This document shows, piece after piece, positions 9,795 to 19,257 of a DNA stretch of 64,000 bases. The DNA is taken from the NCBI RefSeq assembly GCF_004745075.1, contig NZ_RHFH01000013.1:37845-101844 (forward strand). Direction: 5' to 3'. The DNA is from Brevibacterium sp. S111. Its GTDB lineage: Bacteria; Actinomycetota; Actinomycetes; Actinomycetales; Brevibacteriaceae. The notes beneath the pieces were generated by a model. The model was not told where the DNA came from. It saw only the letters and a list, made by a program, of their open reading frames with translations, and made no database searches. A program made the position numbers and the translations under genes. Numbering within the stretch: the stretch's first letter is position 1; each line of letters begins with the position of its first letter.

Positions 9795-10084
9795 GTATCC
9801 GATGGTAGTCGTTCCGGCCCCTTCACGCTCGAGATCCGACGGCTCGCCAGCTCAGAATTTCCCTCCGACTCTGCGCGACACGCCGCACGTAGGTCACAAA
9901 CCGATAACGATTACTCCAATTTATGCTGGTTTTTCCCCGTGTGTCTCCCCATAGGCGCTGATGAATGCTTTAGAGTTATGAGCTGTACGGACCCGCGCAC
10001 GATGGTGCCTTCCCCTTCTTAAGCCAAGGAATGCCGGGAGTCCCATCGCCTTTCGTGGGTAGACAACAATCGAAAGGCATTACT

Positions 10085-11491
10085 GTGAAGACCTCGCGTC
10101 TTGTGCTTGCCCCCGCAGTAGCCGTTGCTTTGACAGGTCTTGCTGGCGCCCCGGCGTTCGCAGCGACAGAGTCCACCGCTTCGGTACCTCAGCAACCGCT
10201 GTGCGCCCAGGGCGACCAGCAGTCATCGAGCGACTCCGAAGCCGACTCCTCGGTACCCGAAGAGTCGGATCCTCAGGCGACCCTTGCGCACGCGCAGGTC
10301 ACCCGGGCCGATATCGCGAACAGCAAGAAGGGAATCGGCTTCTCCGGAACCGGATTCACCGCAGATGAGAAGGCCACCGTGACCGTCATCGGCACCGATG
10401 GCACCGACTACACCCCACCCAAGAAGCTCACGGTCGACGAGAAGGGTCAGGTGTCCGGCACCTACTTCTTCACCGCGACCGAAGACGCACAGGTGCCTGT
10501 CGGCGAATACTCGCTCTACCTCACGGATCTCAAATCGGAGAAGAAGTCGTCGAAGGTGACCTTCGAGGTCGTCGCTTCGGATTCCGATGTCGACGATTCC
10601 GACCCGACCGGTGACAACTGCGAATCGGCCACCGGTCCGATCAAGGATCCCAGTGAGACCGACGAGCCGTCGGAGACGAAGACCGACGAGCCCTCCACCG
10701 AGGCTCCGGAACCGTCGGAGACGAAGACCGACGAGCCGTCTACCAAGGCTCCGGAACCGTCGGAGACGAAGACCGACGAGCCCACGACCAAGGCGCCGGA
10801 ACCGACCGAAACCGACAAGACGGATGAGGCTCCGGCCCAGGCCCCGACCGAGACGGACGAGGCCGAGAGCGACGAACCCACGTCCGAGGCTCCGAAGCCG
10901 ACCGAAACCGACGGCGACGAGTCCTCCGCGGCCCCGAAGGACGAGAAGTCCGAGGACAAGGAATCCGAATCCACCGGACCGGCCAGCCCCGGAACCGAGG
11001 AGAAGGAAGCTCCGGCCGCTGCCAAGCAGTCGCTCTCCATCGACCCGACCGAGATCAGCTCCGAGGACTTCCTCGACAAGGGCATCAAGCTCGGCGTCAG
11101 CGGAGCGCAGCCCGGCGAGAAGGTCACCATCACGGTCGAGCACGCCCAGGGCAAGGTCGACCGCTACACGATGACCAAGCAGGCCGACTCCGAAGGCAAG
11201 GCCACGTTCGGTGTCCAGGCCAAGGTCAAGGCTGTGCTCGGCACCTACAACGTCCGTGCCCAGGCCGAGAGCTTCGATGAGCCTCAGGGCGGAAGCTTCA
11301 CGGTGCTGACCAACGGCACGGCTGTCGACGAAGGCGGAAGCGACTCGGGCGCTGCCGGCAGCGATCTGCCGCGCACCGGTGCCGAGATGACCGGACTGGC
11401 GCTGGGCGTCGGCCTGCTCGCCGTCGGTGCCGCAGCCGTCATCATCACCCGTCGGCGGATGAACGCCTCCGATGATCCAGCGGAGTTCTAA
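10085..11491 (+). CDS. LPXTG-anchored surface protein with Ser/Thr/Glu/Pro stalk
   Basis: A 468-aa cell-wall protein. The GTG start at 10085 has GAAAGG at 10072-10077 and gives a clean signal peptide (KTSRLVLAPAVAVALTGLAG, cleavage near AFA-AT); the upstream ATG at 10031 would spoil it. Residues about 75-170 form a first beta-rich domain, about 190-310 a low-complexity stalk with near-identical EPSETKTDEPST units, and about 325-420 a second Ig-like domain. The sortase signal LPRTG is at residues 428-432, followed by a hydrophobic helix and RRR. The partner sortase is not in the window. The next gene starts six bases later. Confidence 0.9.
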   Translation: MKTSRLVLAPAVAVALTGLAGAPAFAATESTASVPQQPLCAQGDQQSSSDSEADSSVPEESDPQATLAHAQVTRADIANSKKGIGFSGTGFTADEKATVTVIGTDGTDYTPPKKLTVDEKGQVSGTYFFTATEDAQVPVGEYSLYLTDLKSEKKSSKVTFEVVASDSDVDDSDPTGDNCESATGPIKDPSETDEPSETKTDEPSTEAPEPSETKTDEPSTKAPEPSETKTDEPTTKAPEPTETDKTDEAPAQAPTETDEAESDEPTSEAPKPTETDGDESSAAPKDEKSEDKESESTGPASPGTEEKEAPAAAKQSLSIDPTEISSEDFLDKGIKLGVSGAQPGEKVTITVEHAQGKVDRYTMTKQADSEGKATFGVQAKVKAVLGTYNVRAQAESFDEPQGGSFTVLTNGTAVDEGGSDSGAAGSDLPRTGAEMTGLALGVGLLAVGAAAVIITRRRMNASDDPAEF

Positions 11492-11497
11492 ACACAG

Positions 11498-12652
11498 TTG
11501 AACGATGAATTGTCCCTCGCGGGGCTGCAGCTCGACGGACGCGAGATCGATCTAGGACGTCTGCGAGCAGGGACAATGCTCGGACTCATGGGCAGCCCGG
11601 ACAGCACCACTGCGGTGGTGCTGTCCGCGGCGACCCTGCCCCACGTCGCACCACCGCCACGCTTCCCGACCGGATCCCGGTCGGGTCGTTCGCGTGTGCG
11701 CAGCTGGATGAAGAAGTACCTGCGTGAAGCCGATGCCGGATCTGGGGAGGCGGCATCGGCAGCGTCTCAATCCGCTGCACTGACAGCATTCGGTCTGCGT
11801 CCGGAGGTCCTGCGCCGCCGGATCACGGATCTCGAAGCGACCGATCGTGCCCGCCTCGCCCTGGCCGCGGCCTGGGCGAGCGGCGCGAAGTGGCTGACGT
11901 TCATCGATCCCTTCGCTTCGGTCCCGAGCCACCTGCGCACGGGACTGCGCAACCGCTTCGCCGAACTCGTCGCCCACGAGGGGCGCGGAGTCGTGTTCAG
12001 CTCCAATTCGCTCACCGACCACACCATCGCCGAGGCGGGGGTGGCCGATATCGAAAAGGACCAGCTCGTCGCATTCGGATCCCTGGAGCAGATCGTCAGC
12101 GAGCCCAGGGGCTCACTGCCTGCCGAGCTCAGCGGAGTCAACGTCTATTCGGGCCTGGCCCGCAAAGGATGGCTGTTCATCGGCCATTCGGCCGTGCGCG
12201 CCCGCACCGAACTCGACGGGAAGGTCTTCGTCACCCTCGGGTGGCGTGCCGCCCTCCTGTCACTGGACGAACACGACCCGGCGTTCACCTCGGCGACGGT
12301 GTTCGAAGCCATCGTCACCGGATTGCGTGATCGCGGTACCTGCCTGCAGGCGAAGCTCTCGCCGGTCGACACCGAGATGGGGCTCGCCCTCGACGTCGAC
12401 CTGGCCGACCTCGCCGGTGTGCCGGACCGAAGGCCTGCGGGCACCGATGATGCGGAGGACGCCCCGGACGGGGACGAGGAGCCATCGGCTGCGGGAGACG
12501 CGACCGCAGACGGCCGGTCCTCGGCCGGTTTCGGCATCATCCACCCCGGCCTCGGCGCCACGATCACCGAACTGCGTGAAAACGTCAGGGTCGGCACCCA
12601 CGTCTTCGTCGAGGTCGACACCTCCGCACTGCATGCCTACCCGGTGGAATGA
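11498..12652 (+). CDS. Degenerate ABC-ATPase-like protein (catalytic motifs lost)
   Basis: A 384-aa cytosolic protein. The order of elements resembles an ABC ATPase. GLMGSPDSTTAVVLSAA (about residues 29-45) sits where Walker A should be but lacks the GK[ST]. ITDLEATDRARLALAAAWAS (109-128) sits where the signature should be. KWLTFIDPFASVP (131-143) resembles Walker B without the catalytic Glu. The stretch VVFSSNSLTD, then VADIEKDQLVAFGSLEQIV, mimics the H-loop and tail without the His. The last 170 residues are different and partly acidic. The TTG start at 11498 is weakly supported (GGAG 12 bases upstream). The resemblance is my reading of motif order, not a search. Confidence 0.7.
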   Translation: MNDELSLAGLQLDGREIDLGRLRAGTMLGLMGSPDSTTAVVLSAATLPHVAPPPRFPTGSRSGRSRVRSWMKKYLREADAGSGEAASAASQSAALTAFGLRPEVLRRRITDLEATDRARLALAAAWASGAKWLTFIDPFASVPSHLRTGLRNRFAELVAHEGRGVVFSSNSLTDHTIAEAGVADIEKDQLVAFGSLEQIVSEPRGSLPAELSGVNVYSGLARKGWLFIGHSAVRARTELDGKVFVTLGWRAALLSLDEHDPAFTSATVFEAIVTGLRDRGTCLQAKLSPVDTEMGLALDVDLADLAGVPDRRPAGTDDAEDAPDGDEEPSAAGDATADGRSSAGFGIIHPGLGATITELRENVRVGTHVFVEVDTSALHAYPVE

Positions 12653-12716
12653 GGCTCGGCAGATAGACTGAGACCTGCTCAGTCCCCGCTCAGTCCCCAA
12701 TCGAATCAGGAACGAC

Positions 12717-13676
12717 ATGCGAACCTCGCGCAGACTTCTGATCTCGGCGCTGACGGTCGTCGTCCTCACGGTCGCCGCCGTTCCTCTCCTCAACTTCACC
12801 CTCTACACACCCGCCCGCGCCGCCGAAGCCTATATCGGTGCGCTCGAACAGGGTGACGCGAATCGTGCTTTCTCCTATCTCTCCGCGCCGACTCCGAACT
12901 CGACGTTGGCGCTCAGCGATGAGGTGCTTTCGGCGGCCCCCGATCTGCCGCGGGAAGCCGAAGCGAAGACTCTGTCCGTCGACGGCGATCACGCGAAGGT
13001 CCGCCTCAGCTTCAACCTCTCCTCGCAGGAGCAGACGATCGATCTGACGATGGTCCGGCTGCCCGCGAGCGCGGGGCTCTTCGACCGGTGGGCCATCGAA
13101 CAGAAGGAGTGGCCGACGCTGTCACTCAACGTCTCCGGTTCGTCGACGGCGACGATCAACGGCTATGGGGTCAGCACCGGAAAGGTGCCCGTGCTGTTTC
13201 CGGCCAGCTACCTCGTCGGCTTCGATGCGACGTATCTGAAGTCGAAGTCCGAACGCGCCGAGGTGACCGCTCCCGGCGACTCTCCCACCGTCACGCTGTC
13301 GCCCGAACCGACGGCCAAGCTCGAAGAGACCGTCGAACAGCAGGTCACCGACCATCTCAAGGACTGCATGAAGTCGAAGACCCTCATGCCCTCGGGCTGC
13401 GTCTTCGGCTACGACACGGACAACACGATCATCGGCGACATCACCTGGTCACTCGAACGCAGCCCGCAGATCGGCCTGACCTCGTCGGGCAACGACCTCG
13501 AACTCACCCCGTCGACGGTCGAGGTGCGGGTCAAGGGCCGCTATCGAGACATCGTCACCGCGGCCGAACACGACCTCGACGAGAAGCTCTCCTTCGTCCT
13601 CGGCGGCTCCGTGGTCGTGAAGTCGTCCCGGGTCAGCTACGAGCCGCGCCGCCTCGGTGACGTCTCCGTGGTCTGA
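12717..13676 (+). CDS. Membrane-anchored extracytoplasmic protein, unknown function
   Basis: A 319-aa protein with an uncleaved or cleavable N-terminal helix (residues about 7-27 after MRTSRR) and an extracellular body. An early segment (AEAYIGALEQGDANRAFSYL, about 36-55) resembles the NTF2-like/DUF4878 pattern seen in secreted actinobacterial proteins. Two cysteines (DHLKDCMK and PSGCVFGY) may form a disulphide. It follows the pseudo-ABC gene by 64 bases on the same strand and may share its transcript. No catalytic motif is visible. Confidence 0.8.
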   Translation: MRTSRRLLISALTVVVLTVAAVPLLNFTLYTPARAAEAYIGALEQGDANRAFSYLSAPTPNSTLALSDEVLSAAPDLPREAEAKTLSVDGDHAKVRLSFNLSSQEQTIDLTMVRLPASAGLFDRWAIEQKEWPTLSLNVSGSSTATINGYGVSTGKVPVLFPASYLVGFDATYLKSKSERAEVTAPGDSPTVTLSPEPTAKLEETVEQQVTDHLKDCMKSKTLMPSGCVFGYDTDNTIIGDITWSLERSPQIGLTSSGNDLELTPSTVEVRVKGRYRDIVTAAEHDLDEKLSFVLGGSVVVKSSRVSYEPRRLGDVSVV

Positions 13677-13782
13677 TGCGTGCGGCGTCGTCTCATGCGG
13701 ATGGCGTCGTCCGATGCGTACCGCGCTGAGCGCATGCTGCCGAGCGAACGGCACTTGAACCAACGGCGCTGGGCCGAGCGTC

Positions 13783-15753
13783 TCAGGTGCCGCGCAGATC
13801 GAGGTTGAGTTCGTTCGGTGCCGAGTCCGCGAGATCGACCGGAATGCCCCAGTCCTGCTGATAGAGGTGGCAGGCCGCGTGCAGGGGGATCTCTCCCCCG
13901 GGCTCGCCGTCACAGGCGGCGGCTCGAGCGGTCACATGGAGCACTCCCCCGTCGAGATCCGGGTTGATGACGATCTCGCGGTTGAGCCCCTCGGCTCCTC
14001 CATCGCCGGAGACGATGAGCTCGGGCGGGGTCGCTGAGACCTGCAGGAACGTGGGATCTCCCCACCGGTCGTCGAGCTTCTGCCCCGCGGGCACCGTGAA
14101 GCTCACGCTCAGCGACACCGGGCCGGAGGCGATTTCGGTCGACGGTCGCTTCGTCGTCAGCGCCCCCTCGTCGACCGTCTGGGCGTCCTTGGGCAGTCTC
14201 ACCCTCGTCAGCGCGTGGGAGGCGGACTCGACGACGAGGAGCTCGGCCTCACTCGAGGACTCGGAGCCGCCGTCGGGGTCATCACCTCGGCCGGAGGAGT
14301 CGCCGTCGCCGGCTGCTGAGTCGACGACGAGGATGTCCGAGGGTTCACGCAGACCGCGGGCCAGGGTCGTCACTTCCTCGGTGTGCGGGTCGTAGCGGCG
14401 GATGGCCCCGTTGTAGGTGTCGGCGATCGCGATGGACCCATCGGGCAGGGCGCGCACTCCCAGCGGATGCTGCAGGCGCGCCTCGGCGGCGGGGCCGTCG
14501 CGGAATCCGAAGTCGAAGAGGCCGACTCCCACGAGCGTGGTGACTTCACCGGTGACGGGGTCGAGGCGACGAATCGCCGAAGTCTCGGAATCGGCGATGA
14601 GCACCTGACCGTCGGCGTCGAGGTCGAGGCCCGAGGACTGGGCGAACCACGCGGATTCGGCGTCTCCGTCGCTCAGCCCCTCATTCATCGTGCCCGAGAG
14701 GATGCGGATCGCTCCGTCCTTCGGATCGAACGACCAGATCGTGTGGTTGCCGGCCATCGCCACGACCACCTCGGCGGTGGAGGGGACGAAGAGGACGTCC
14801 CACGGCGACGAGAGCTTCACGTCGAGCCCGGGGCCGTCGTATCGTCCCAGTTCACCGTGTTTGCCGCGGACATTGTCGATGGCGCCGACCATGTGCTGCT
14901 GCCCGGTGCCGGCGATGGTCGTCACGGTTTCGGATTCGAGATCGATCCCGCGCAGGGTGTGGTTGACGGTGTCGGCGACGACGATACCGTACCCGACCTC
15001 GGCGGCGAGGTCGTCGGGCAGCACGGTGATGCCGCCGGGCTCGCTGAACGACGCCGAAGCGAAGTCGCCGTCCGCGGCCCCGCGCTCTCCCGTGCCGATG
15101 CGGCGGATGATCGTGGTGCCGTCGGCATCGTATTCGACGAGGCCGTGGTGGCCGGAGTCAGCGACGAGGAGATGCCCGGAGGGCAGACGAGTGACCTTGC
15201 CGGGGTAGAACAGGTCTGTTTCGGGTGCCGGCGGCGGAACGTAGGGGCCGTCACCGGAATGCAGCGTTCCCTTGGCCGAATGCTCGTCGATGAGGCCTTC
15301 GATGATCTCGGTGAGCCCAGCGGCGTGGCCCTCTCCGGACATCGTCGCCACGAGGTAGCCCTCAGGGTCGATGACGGCCAGGGTCGGCCAGGCGCGAGCG
15401 GTGTAGGCCTGCCAGGTGACGAGGTCCGGGTCATCGAGGACGAGGTGTTCGACCTGGTAGCGTTCCACGGCCTGGTCGACGGCCTCGACGGTGCGTTCGA
15501 ACTCGAACTTCGGCGAGTGGACGCCGATGATGACGAGTTCCTTCGCGTACTTCTCCTCGAGGGGACGCAACTCGTCGAGGACGTGGAGGCAGTTGATGCA
15601 GCAGAAGGTCCAGAAGTCGAGGAGGACGACCTTGCCGCGCAGGTCGGCCAGGGTCAGCTCCTTGCCGCCGGAGTTCATCCATCGGCGCCCGACGAGTTCG
15701 GGGGCCCGGACCTTCACGGCGTGCGAGGCGGCGGTCTGCGGAGTGGAGTTCAT
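13783..15753 (-). CDS. Thioredoxin-fold protein with NHL-repeat domain
   Basis: A 656-aa protein. Residues 10-165 form a TlpA/thioredoxin-like domain with the redox motif in FWTFCCINCLHVL (Cys52-Ile-Asn-Cys55). Residues about 185-500 hold NHL/beta-propeller repeats such as HLLVADSGHHGLVEYD, IVVADTVNHTLRGID, VLIADSETSAIRRLD and IAIADTYNGAIRRYD. The remaining part contains an acidic Ser/Gly/Asp loop and a beta-rich end. There is no signal peptide, so it is probably cytosolic. Such NHL-thioredoxin proteins are widespread but poorly characterised. The start at ATG 15753 has GGAGG only one base away, so initiation here is uncertain. Confidence 0.88.
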   Translation of the reverse strand: MNSTPQTAASHAVKVRAPELVGRRWMNSGGKELTLADLRGKVVLLDFWTFCCINCLHVLDELRPLEEKYAKELVIIGVHSPKFEFERTVEAVDQAVERYQVEHLVLDDPDLVTWQAYTARAWPTLAVIDPEGYLVATMSGEGHAAGLTEIIEGLIDEHSAKGTLHSGDGPYVPPPAPETDLFYPGKVTRLPSGHLLVADSGHHGLVEYDADGTTIIRRIGTGERGAADGDFASASFSEPGGITVLPDDLAAEVGYGIVVADTVNHTLRGIDLESETVTTIAGTGQQHMVGAIDNVRGKHGELGRYDGPGLDVKLSSPWDVLFVPSTAEVVVAMAGNHTIWSFDPKDGAIRILSGTMNEGLSDGDAESAWFAQSSGLDLDADGQVLIADSETSAIRRLDPVTGEVTTLVGVGLFDFGFRDGPAAEARLQHPLGVRALPDGSIAIADTYNGAIRRYDPHTEEVTTLARGLREPSDILVVDSAAGDGDSSGRGDDPDGGSESSSEAELLVVESASHALTRVRLPKDAQTVDEGALTTKRPSTEIASGPVSLSVSFTVPAGQKLDDRWGDPTFLQVSATPPELIVSGDGGAEGLNREIVINPDLDGGVLHVTARAAACDGEPGGEIPLHAACHLYQQDWGIPVDLADSAPNELNLDLRGT

Positions 15754-15805
15754 GCCTCCATCTTCACAGATCCGGCGCCGAGGTGGCAGTCCGGGTGTCA
15801 CGATG

Positions 15806-15893
15806 TGACCGGTCAGACGGGCCGGTCAGACGGACAGGTTCCGAGGGACCGGTTCAGACGGACCGGTCAGACACGGACCGGTTCAGACGGGGA
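15806..15893. repeat. Short GACCGGT(T)CAGACGG repeats between thioredoxin-NHL gene and hmuV
   Basis: At least five imperfect copies of GACCGGTTCAGACGG (spacing 15-26 bases, some with one T missing) lie between the start of the thioredoxin-NHL gene and the end of hmuV. The last copy runs into the final codons of hmuV. Each copy holds the palindrome ACCGGT or a variant. No gene fits here. Confidence 0.7.
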
Positions 15894-16716
15894 CGAGGAT
15901 GGGAGTGTCGATCCCTTCGGCTTCGAGGCGGCGCACGCGCTGGCCGTAGACCGCTTCGACGAGTTCCTCGCTCAGCGCCTGTCCCGGGGGACCATCGGCG
16001 ACGAGGCGACCGTCGCCGAAGACGAGCACCCGATCGGCGTAGCGCAGAGCGAGGTTGAGATCGTGGAGGACGACGATGACTGCCGCCCCTTCGTCGCGCA
16101 GGCGTCTGACCGAGCGCAGGAGTGACTCCTGATGCCTGAGGTCGAGCGCGGCGGTGGGCTCGTCGAGGAAGATGATCGGCGTCGTCTGCACCCTCGTGCG
16201 CGCATAGGACACGCGGGCGGCCTCCCCACCGGAGAGCGTGGTGATGTCACGATCCTCGAAGCCGCACAGGTCCGAATCGGCGATCGACTCGGCAACGAGG
16301 CGGTCATCGCGGTCGACGTCGACGTCCCAGGGCAGGCGCCCCATGTGGACGGCCTCCTCGACGCTGAAGGCGAAGTTCGCACTGTTGTGCTGAAGCATCA
16401 CCGAGCGCCTGCGGGCCAGCGGCCCGGACTTCCATGACCTCACCTCCGTGCCGGCGATCTCGACGGTGCCCCGGGTCGGAGCGATGTCGCCGGCCAGAAG
16501 GGAGAGCATCGTCGATTTTCCCGCTCCGTTCGGGCCGACGAGCGCGACGACCTCACCGTGGCGGAGACTGAACGAGATCCCGGAGACGAGTTCCCGTCCA
16601 TCCACGCAGAAGGTGACATCCTGGGCCCGGACGACCGCCTCGGCGGACGTGGTCGCCTGCGGCTGAGGGCCGGAGCCGTGGGCATCGGGGGTGCGGCTGT
16701 GTTGAGTCTTCACCAT
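15883..16716 (-). CDS. hmuV: Haem ABC transporter ATP-binding protein
   Basis: A 277-aa ABC ATPase that powers haem import through HmuU. Walker A is GPNGAGKST at residues 61-69, the signature is LSGGEAARVSYART, Walker B is PIIFLDEPTAALD and the H-loop is VIVVLHDLN. The first 28 residues are a polar extension. The order hmuT-hmuU-hmuV with overlaps of 4 and 7 bases is the standard haem uptake operon. A general iron-siderophore substrate is possible, but the sequence pattern fits the HmuV/ChuV group better. Confidence 0.88.
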   Translation of the reverse strand: MVKTQHSRTPDAHGSGPQPQATTSAEAVVRAQDVTFCVDGRELVSGISFSLRHGEVVALVGPNGAGKSTMLSLLAGDIAPTRGTVEIAGTEVRSWKSGPLARRRSVMLQHNSANFAFSVEEAVHMGRLPWDVDVDRDDRLVAESIADSDLCGFEDRDITTLSGGEAARVSYARTRVQTTPIIFLDEPTAALDLRHQESLLRSVRRLRDEGAAVIVVLHDLNLALRYADRVLVFGDGRLVADGPPGQALSEELVEAVYGQRVRRLEAEGIDTPILVPV

Positions 16717-17924
16717 GAGCTCTTCTTCATCCGGACGACGAGGAACAGGAAGAACGGGGCGCCGACGGCCGCGGTGAACAGGCCGATCGGGACCTCCGAG
16801 GGCGGGGCGACGACGCGGGAGGCGCAGTCGGCGGCGACGATGAGGATCGCCCCGGCGATCGCGGAGATCGGCAGCAGGCCGCGGTGGCCGGGGCCGACGA
16901 TGATGCGCACGATGTGCGGAACGACGAGGCCGACGAATCCGATCGCGCCGGCGAAGGCGACTGCGGCACCCGTGAGCAGTGCGGTGGCGATGATGATGAT
17001 CAGACGGCTGCGTCGGACATTGAGGCCGAGGTGTTGGGCTTCGCGTTCGCCGAGCGTGAGGACATCGAGGGCACGCGAGTTGACCAGGACGATGGCAAGA
17101 CCGATGAGGAAGATCGGCAGGGTCGCCCAGAAGTGCGGCCAGATCACCTTCGCCAGCGACCCCATCTGCCAGAAGGTCAGCGTCTGGAGCTGCTGGTCGT
17201 CGGCGATGAAGGTGAAGAACCCGGTCAGCGCCTGACAGCCCGACCCCACGGCGATGCCGACGAGCAGCATCCGCGAGGTGCCCGTGTTGCGTCCGGGACG
17301 CGCCAGCACATAGATGAGTCCGGTGACGGCGAGGCCGGCGAGGAAGGCCCCGATGGGCAGCAGCCAGGTGATGCTGCTGCCCGCGAGCACGATGACGCTC
17401 ACAGCACCCGCCGAGGCTCCGCCGCTGACCCCGATGATCCCGGGGTCGGCGAGGGGGTTGTTGAACAGGCTCTGCAGCGCCGCGCCCGAGATCGCGAGGG
17501 CCGCGCCGACGAGCACTCCCATGAGCACGCGGGGCACGCGCAGCTGCCAGACGACGGAGACGTCGCGCTGGCTGAGGTCGGCACCGTCGACGACACCCAG
17601 TTGGGCCCCGACGATGCGCGCGACCTCGGCGAGGGGGATCCGCAGCGGACCGACCGAAGCAGAGACGGCCATGAGCACCGCAAGCACCGCCAGGCCGATG
17701 ATCACGCAGGTGAGCAGCGGGAGTCGGCGGACGGTGTGGCGCGCCTCGGTGCCCGAGCCGGCCCTGCGGCCTCGCCCAGCGGAGCCGGTCGGGGCCGCAG
17801 GATCGACCGAACGCCCGAACGCCGCCGAGGCGCCGGTGGCGTCCGCGTTCTCGGTGGCATCCGGTCCGGCCGGGGCGCCTGCGGTGCCCGGGGCGGCGGT
17901 GCGAGTCGGAGCCTTCGGGGTCAC
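16710..17924 (-). CDS. hmuU: Haem/iron ABC transporter permease (FecCD family)
   Basis: A 404-aa permease with about ten helices in residues 68-400. Family motifs are visible: LRVPRVLMGVLVGAALAISG, NPLADPGIIGVSGGASAG, the GAAVAFAGAIGFVGLVVPHI cytoplasmic coupling region and RVVAPPSEVPIGLFTAAVGAP near the C-terminus. The first 65 residues are an Ala/Gly/Pro/Thr-rich cytoplasmic extension. The GTG start at 17924 overlaps the hmuT stop (GTGA). It forms the membrane channel with HmuV and receives substrate from HmuT. Confidence 0.9.
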   Translation of the reverse strand: MTPKAPTRTAAPGTAGAPAGPDATENADATGASAAFGRSVDPAAPTGSAGRGRRAGSGTEARHTVRRLPLLTCVIIGLAVLAVLMAVSASVGPLRIPLAEVARIVGAQLGVVDGADLSQRDVSVVWQLRVPRVLMGVLVGAALAISGAALQSLFNNPLADPGIIGVSGGASAGAVSVIVLAGSSITWLLPIGAFLAGLAVTGLIYVLARPGRNTGTSRMLLVGIAVGSGCQALTGFFTFIADDQQLQTLTFWQMGSLAKVIWPHFWATLPIFLIGLAIVLVNSRALDVLTLGEREAQHLGLNVRRSRLIIIIATALLTGAAVAFAGAIGFVGLVVPHIVRIIVGPGHRGLLPISAIAGAILIVAADCASRVVAPPSEVPIGLFTAAVGAPFFLFLVVRMKKSSW

Positions 17925-18949
17925 GGGAGCTTCGCGACAGCCTCGGCGAGGGCCTGAGCCCCGACTCCGATCTCAGGGCTCGAGTACTTCAGCTGAGCAT
18001 CGAGCATGACGAAGACCGCGGAGTTCTGGCCTGCAGGAGTCTGATCGAGCGTCGGGAACGCCTTCCACAGGCCGTCCTCGCCGCCCCACTTCTCGTAGTC
18101 GGATTCGGCCATGACGATGACATCCGGCGCCGAGGCGACGATGCCCTCATTGCTGAACTCACGGGAGTAGCCGCGCAGCTTCGACTCCGCGCCCACACTC
18201 GTGTAGCCGAGGGTCTCGATCATCTCATTGCCCGGAGTCCCAGTGCCGGCGACCGCGTTCTGCCCGCCGGCTCCCGTGGCAGTGACCTCGATGATCGACA
18301 GATCCTGCTTGCCCGAGTCCTTCGCGGTCTTCGCGGCATCGGCGAGCTGGTCGTCGACGGTCTTCGCGAGCTCTTCACCCGCCTCATCGGCACCGACGTA
18401 GGAGGCCACGGCCTTGAGTTTGTCCGATTGGGACTGCTGATCGTCCATGACCACCGCATCGGTGCCGGCGTCCCGGAACTGACCGGCGACGTCACCGTGG
18501 CGCTTCGTGTTGTCGCCGATGAACAGGGCGCCGTCCATCGCCAGCAGGCCTTCGACCCCGGTGCTCTTACTGAACTCGAAGTGCTGCGGGGCATCGATCC
18601 CCTCGGGCGCCGCCGAGTTCTCGGGCGCGGCCTCGATGTTGTCGGCCAGGCCCAGCGCGCCGAGCGTCGATGCGACGCCGTCGCCGGCGACGATGATCTT
18701 GTCGATGTCCTTGACCTCCACCTCGGTGCCGGTGCCGTCGGTGACCGTGGCAGGCAGTTTCGGTTCCGCCTCGATGCCGGAGAAGTCGCTCGTACCGCCG
18801 ACCTGGGACCACCCTTCGGGAAGTGGAACCGAAAGTTCGGAACCCGCCGCTTCTGCCGGGGTATCGTCTGCGGCCTCGGATCCGGTGCCGCCGCAGCCGG
18901 CGAGTGCCAATGCGCACACGGCGCCGATGATCGAAAGTCCTGTTCTCAT
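17921..18949 (-). CDS. hmuT: Haem-binding lipoprotein (periplasmic-binding-protein-like)
   Basis: A 342-aa lipoprotein substrate receptor. The ATG at 18949 is chosen because GAGGAGA lies 5-6 bases upstream; the in-frame TTG at 18961 is inside that site. A lipobox LALAGC ends the signal peptide (Cys about 19). The body shows the class III binding-protein fold pattern: VEVKDIDKIIVAGDGVASTL, then FIGDNTKRHGDVAGQFRDAG and APDVIVMAESDYEKWGGEDG. It is the first gene of hmuTUV and lies 154 bases from the DtxR-like box. Confidence 0.87.
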   Translation of the reverse strand: MRTGLSIIGAVCALALAGCGGTGSEAADDTPAEAAGSELSVPLPEGWSQVGGTSDFSGIEAEPKLPATVTDGTGTEVEVKDIDKIIVAGDGVASTLGALGLADNIEAAPENSAAPEGIDAPQHFEFSKSTGVEGLLAMDGALFIGDNTKRHGDVAGQFRDAGTDAVVMDDQQSQSDKLKAVASYVGADEAGEELAKTVDDQLADAAKTAKDSGKQDLSIIEVTATGAGGQNAVAGTGTPGNEMIETLGYTSVGAESKLRGYSREFSNEGIVASAPDVIVMAESDYEKWGGEDGLWKAFPTLDQTPAGQNSAVFVMLDAQLKYSSPEIGVGAQALAEAVAKLP

Positions 18950-19102
18950 TGCTCTCCTCAAGAGGGACGTCGGCCACGGTGTGGACCGGCGCTGTCATGC
19001 CCGACGACCGTCCGCCGCGGGCAACGTCATCGTCTGTCGCAGTCAGCGCGCCGTCGGGCAACGATCCGGGTCGGAGATCTCAGCAGCGACCAGGACACCT
19101 AC

Positions 19103-19121
19103 ATTGGCAAGGCTAACCTAA
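19103..19121. promoter_or_regulatory. DtxR/IdeR-like iron box
   Basis: The 19 bases end in AGGCTAACCTAA, an exact match to the right 12 positions of the DtxR/IdeR consensus; the left seven positions match at three. Overall 15 of 19 agree. The box lies between the divergent hmuT and esterase genes and could repress both when iron is plentiful. The match is by eye against the remembered consensus. Confidence 0.7.
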
Positions 19122-19257
19122 TCGACTAGACTAGCAACGTTGCCAGTCGGCTTGTCCACTCGCCGTCACAGTTGCTCACAATGTGGGCGGCGAGGCGGGG
19201 CCGGACAGGCGGACGGATGACCGCCGTCAGAGAGCCGCCGCAGAGAAGGAGAGCTTC

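Noticed and set aside
14383..16125. A 580-aa plus-strand frame opposite the thioredoxin-NHL and hmuV genes
   Set aside because: It spans two well-supported minus-strand genes; composition is that of a shadow.
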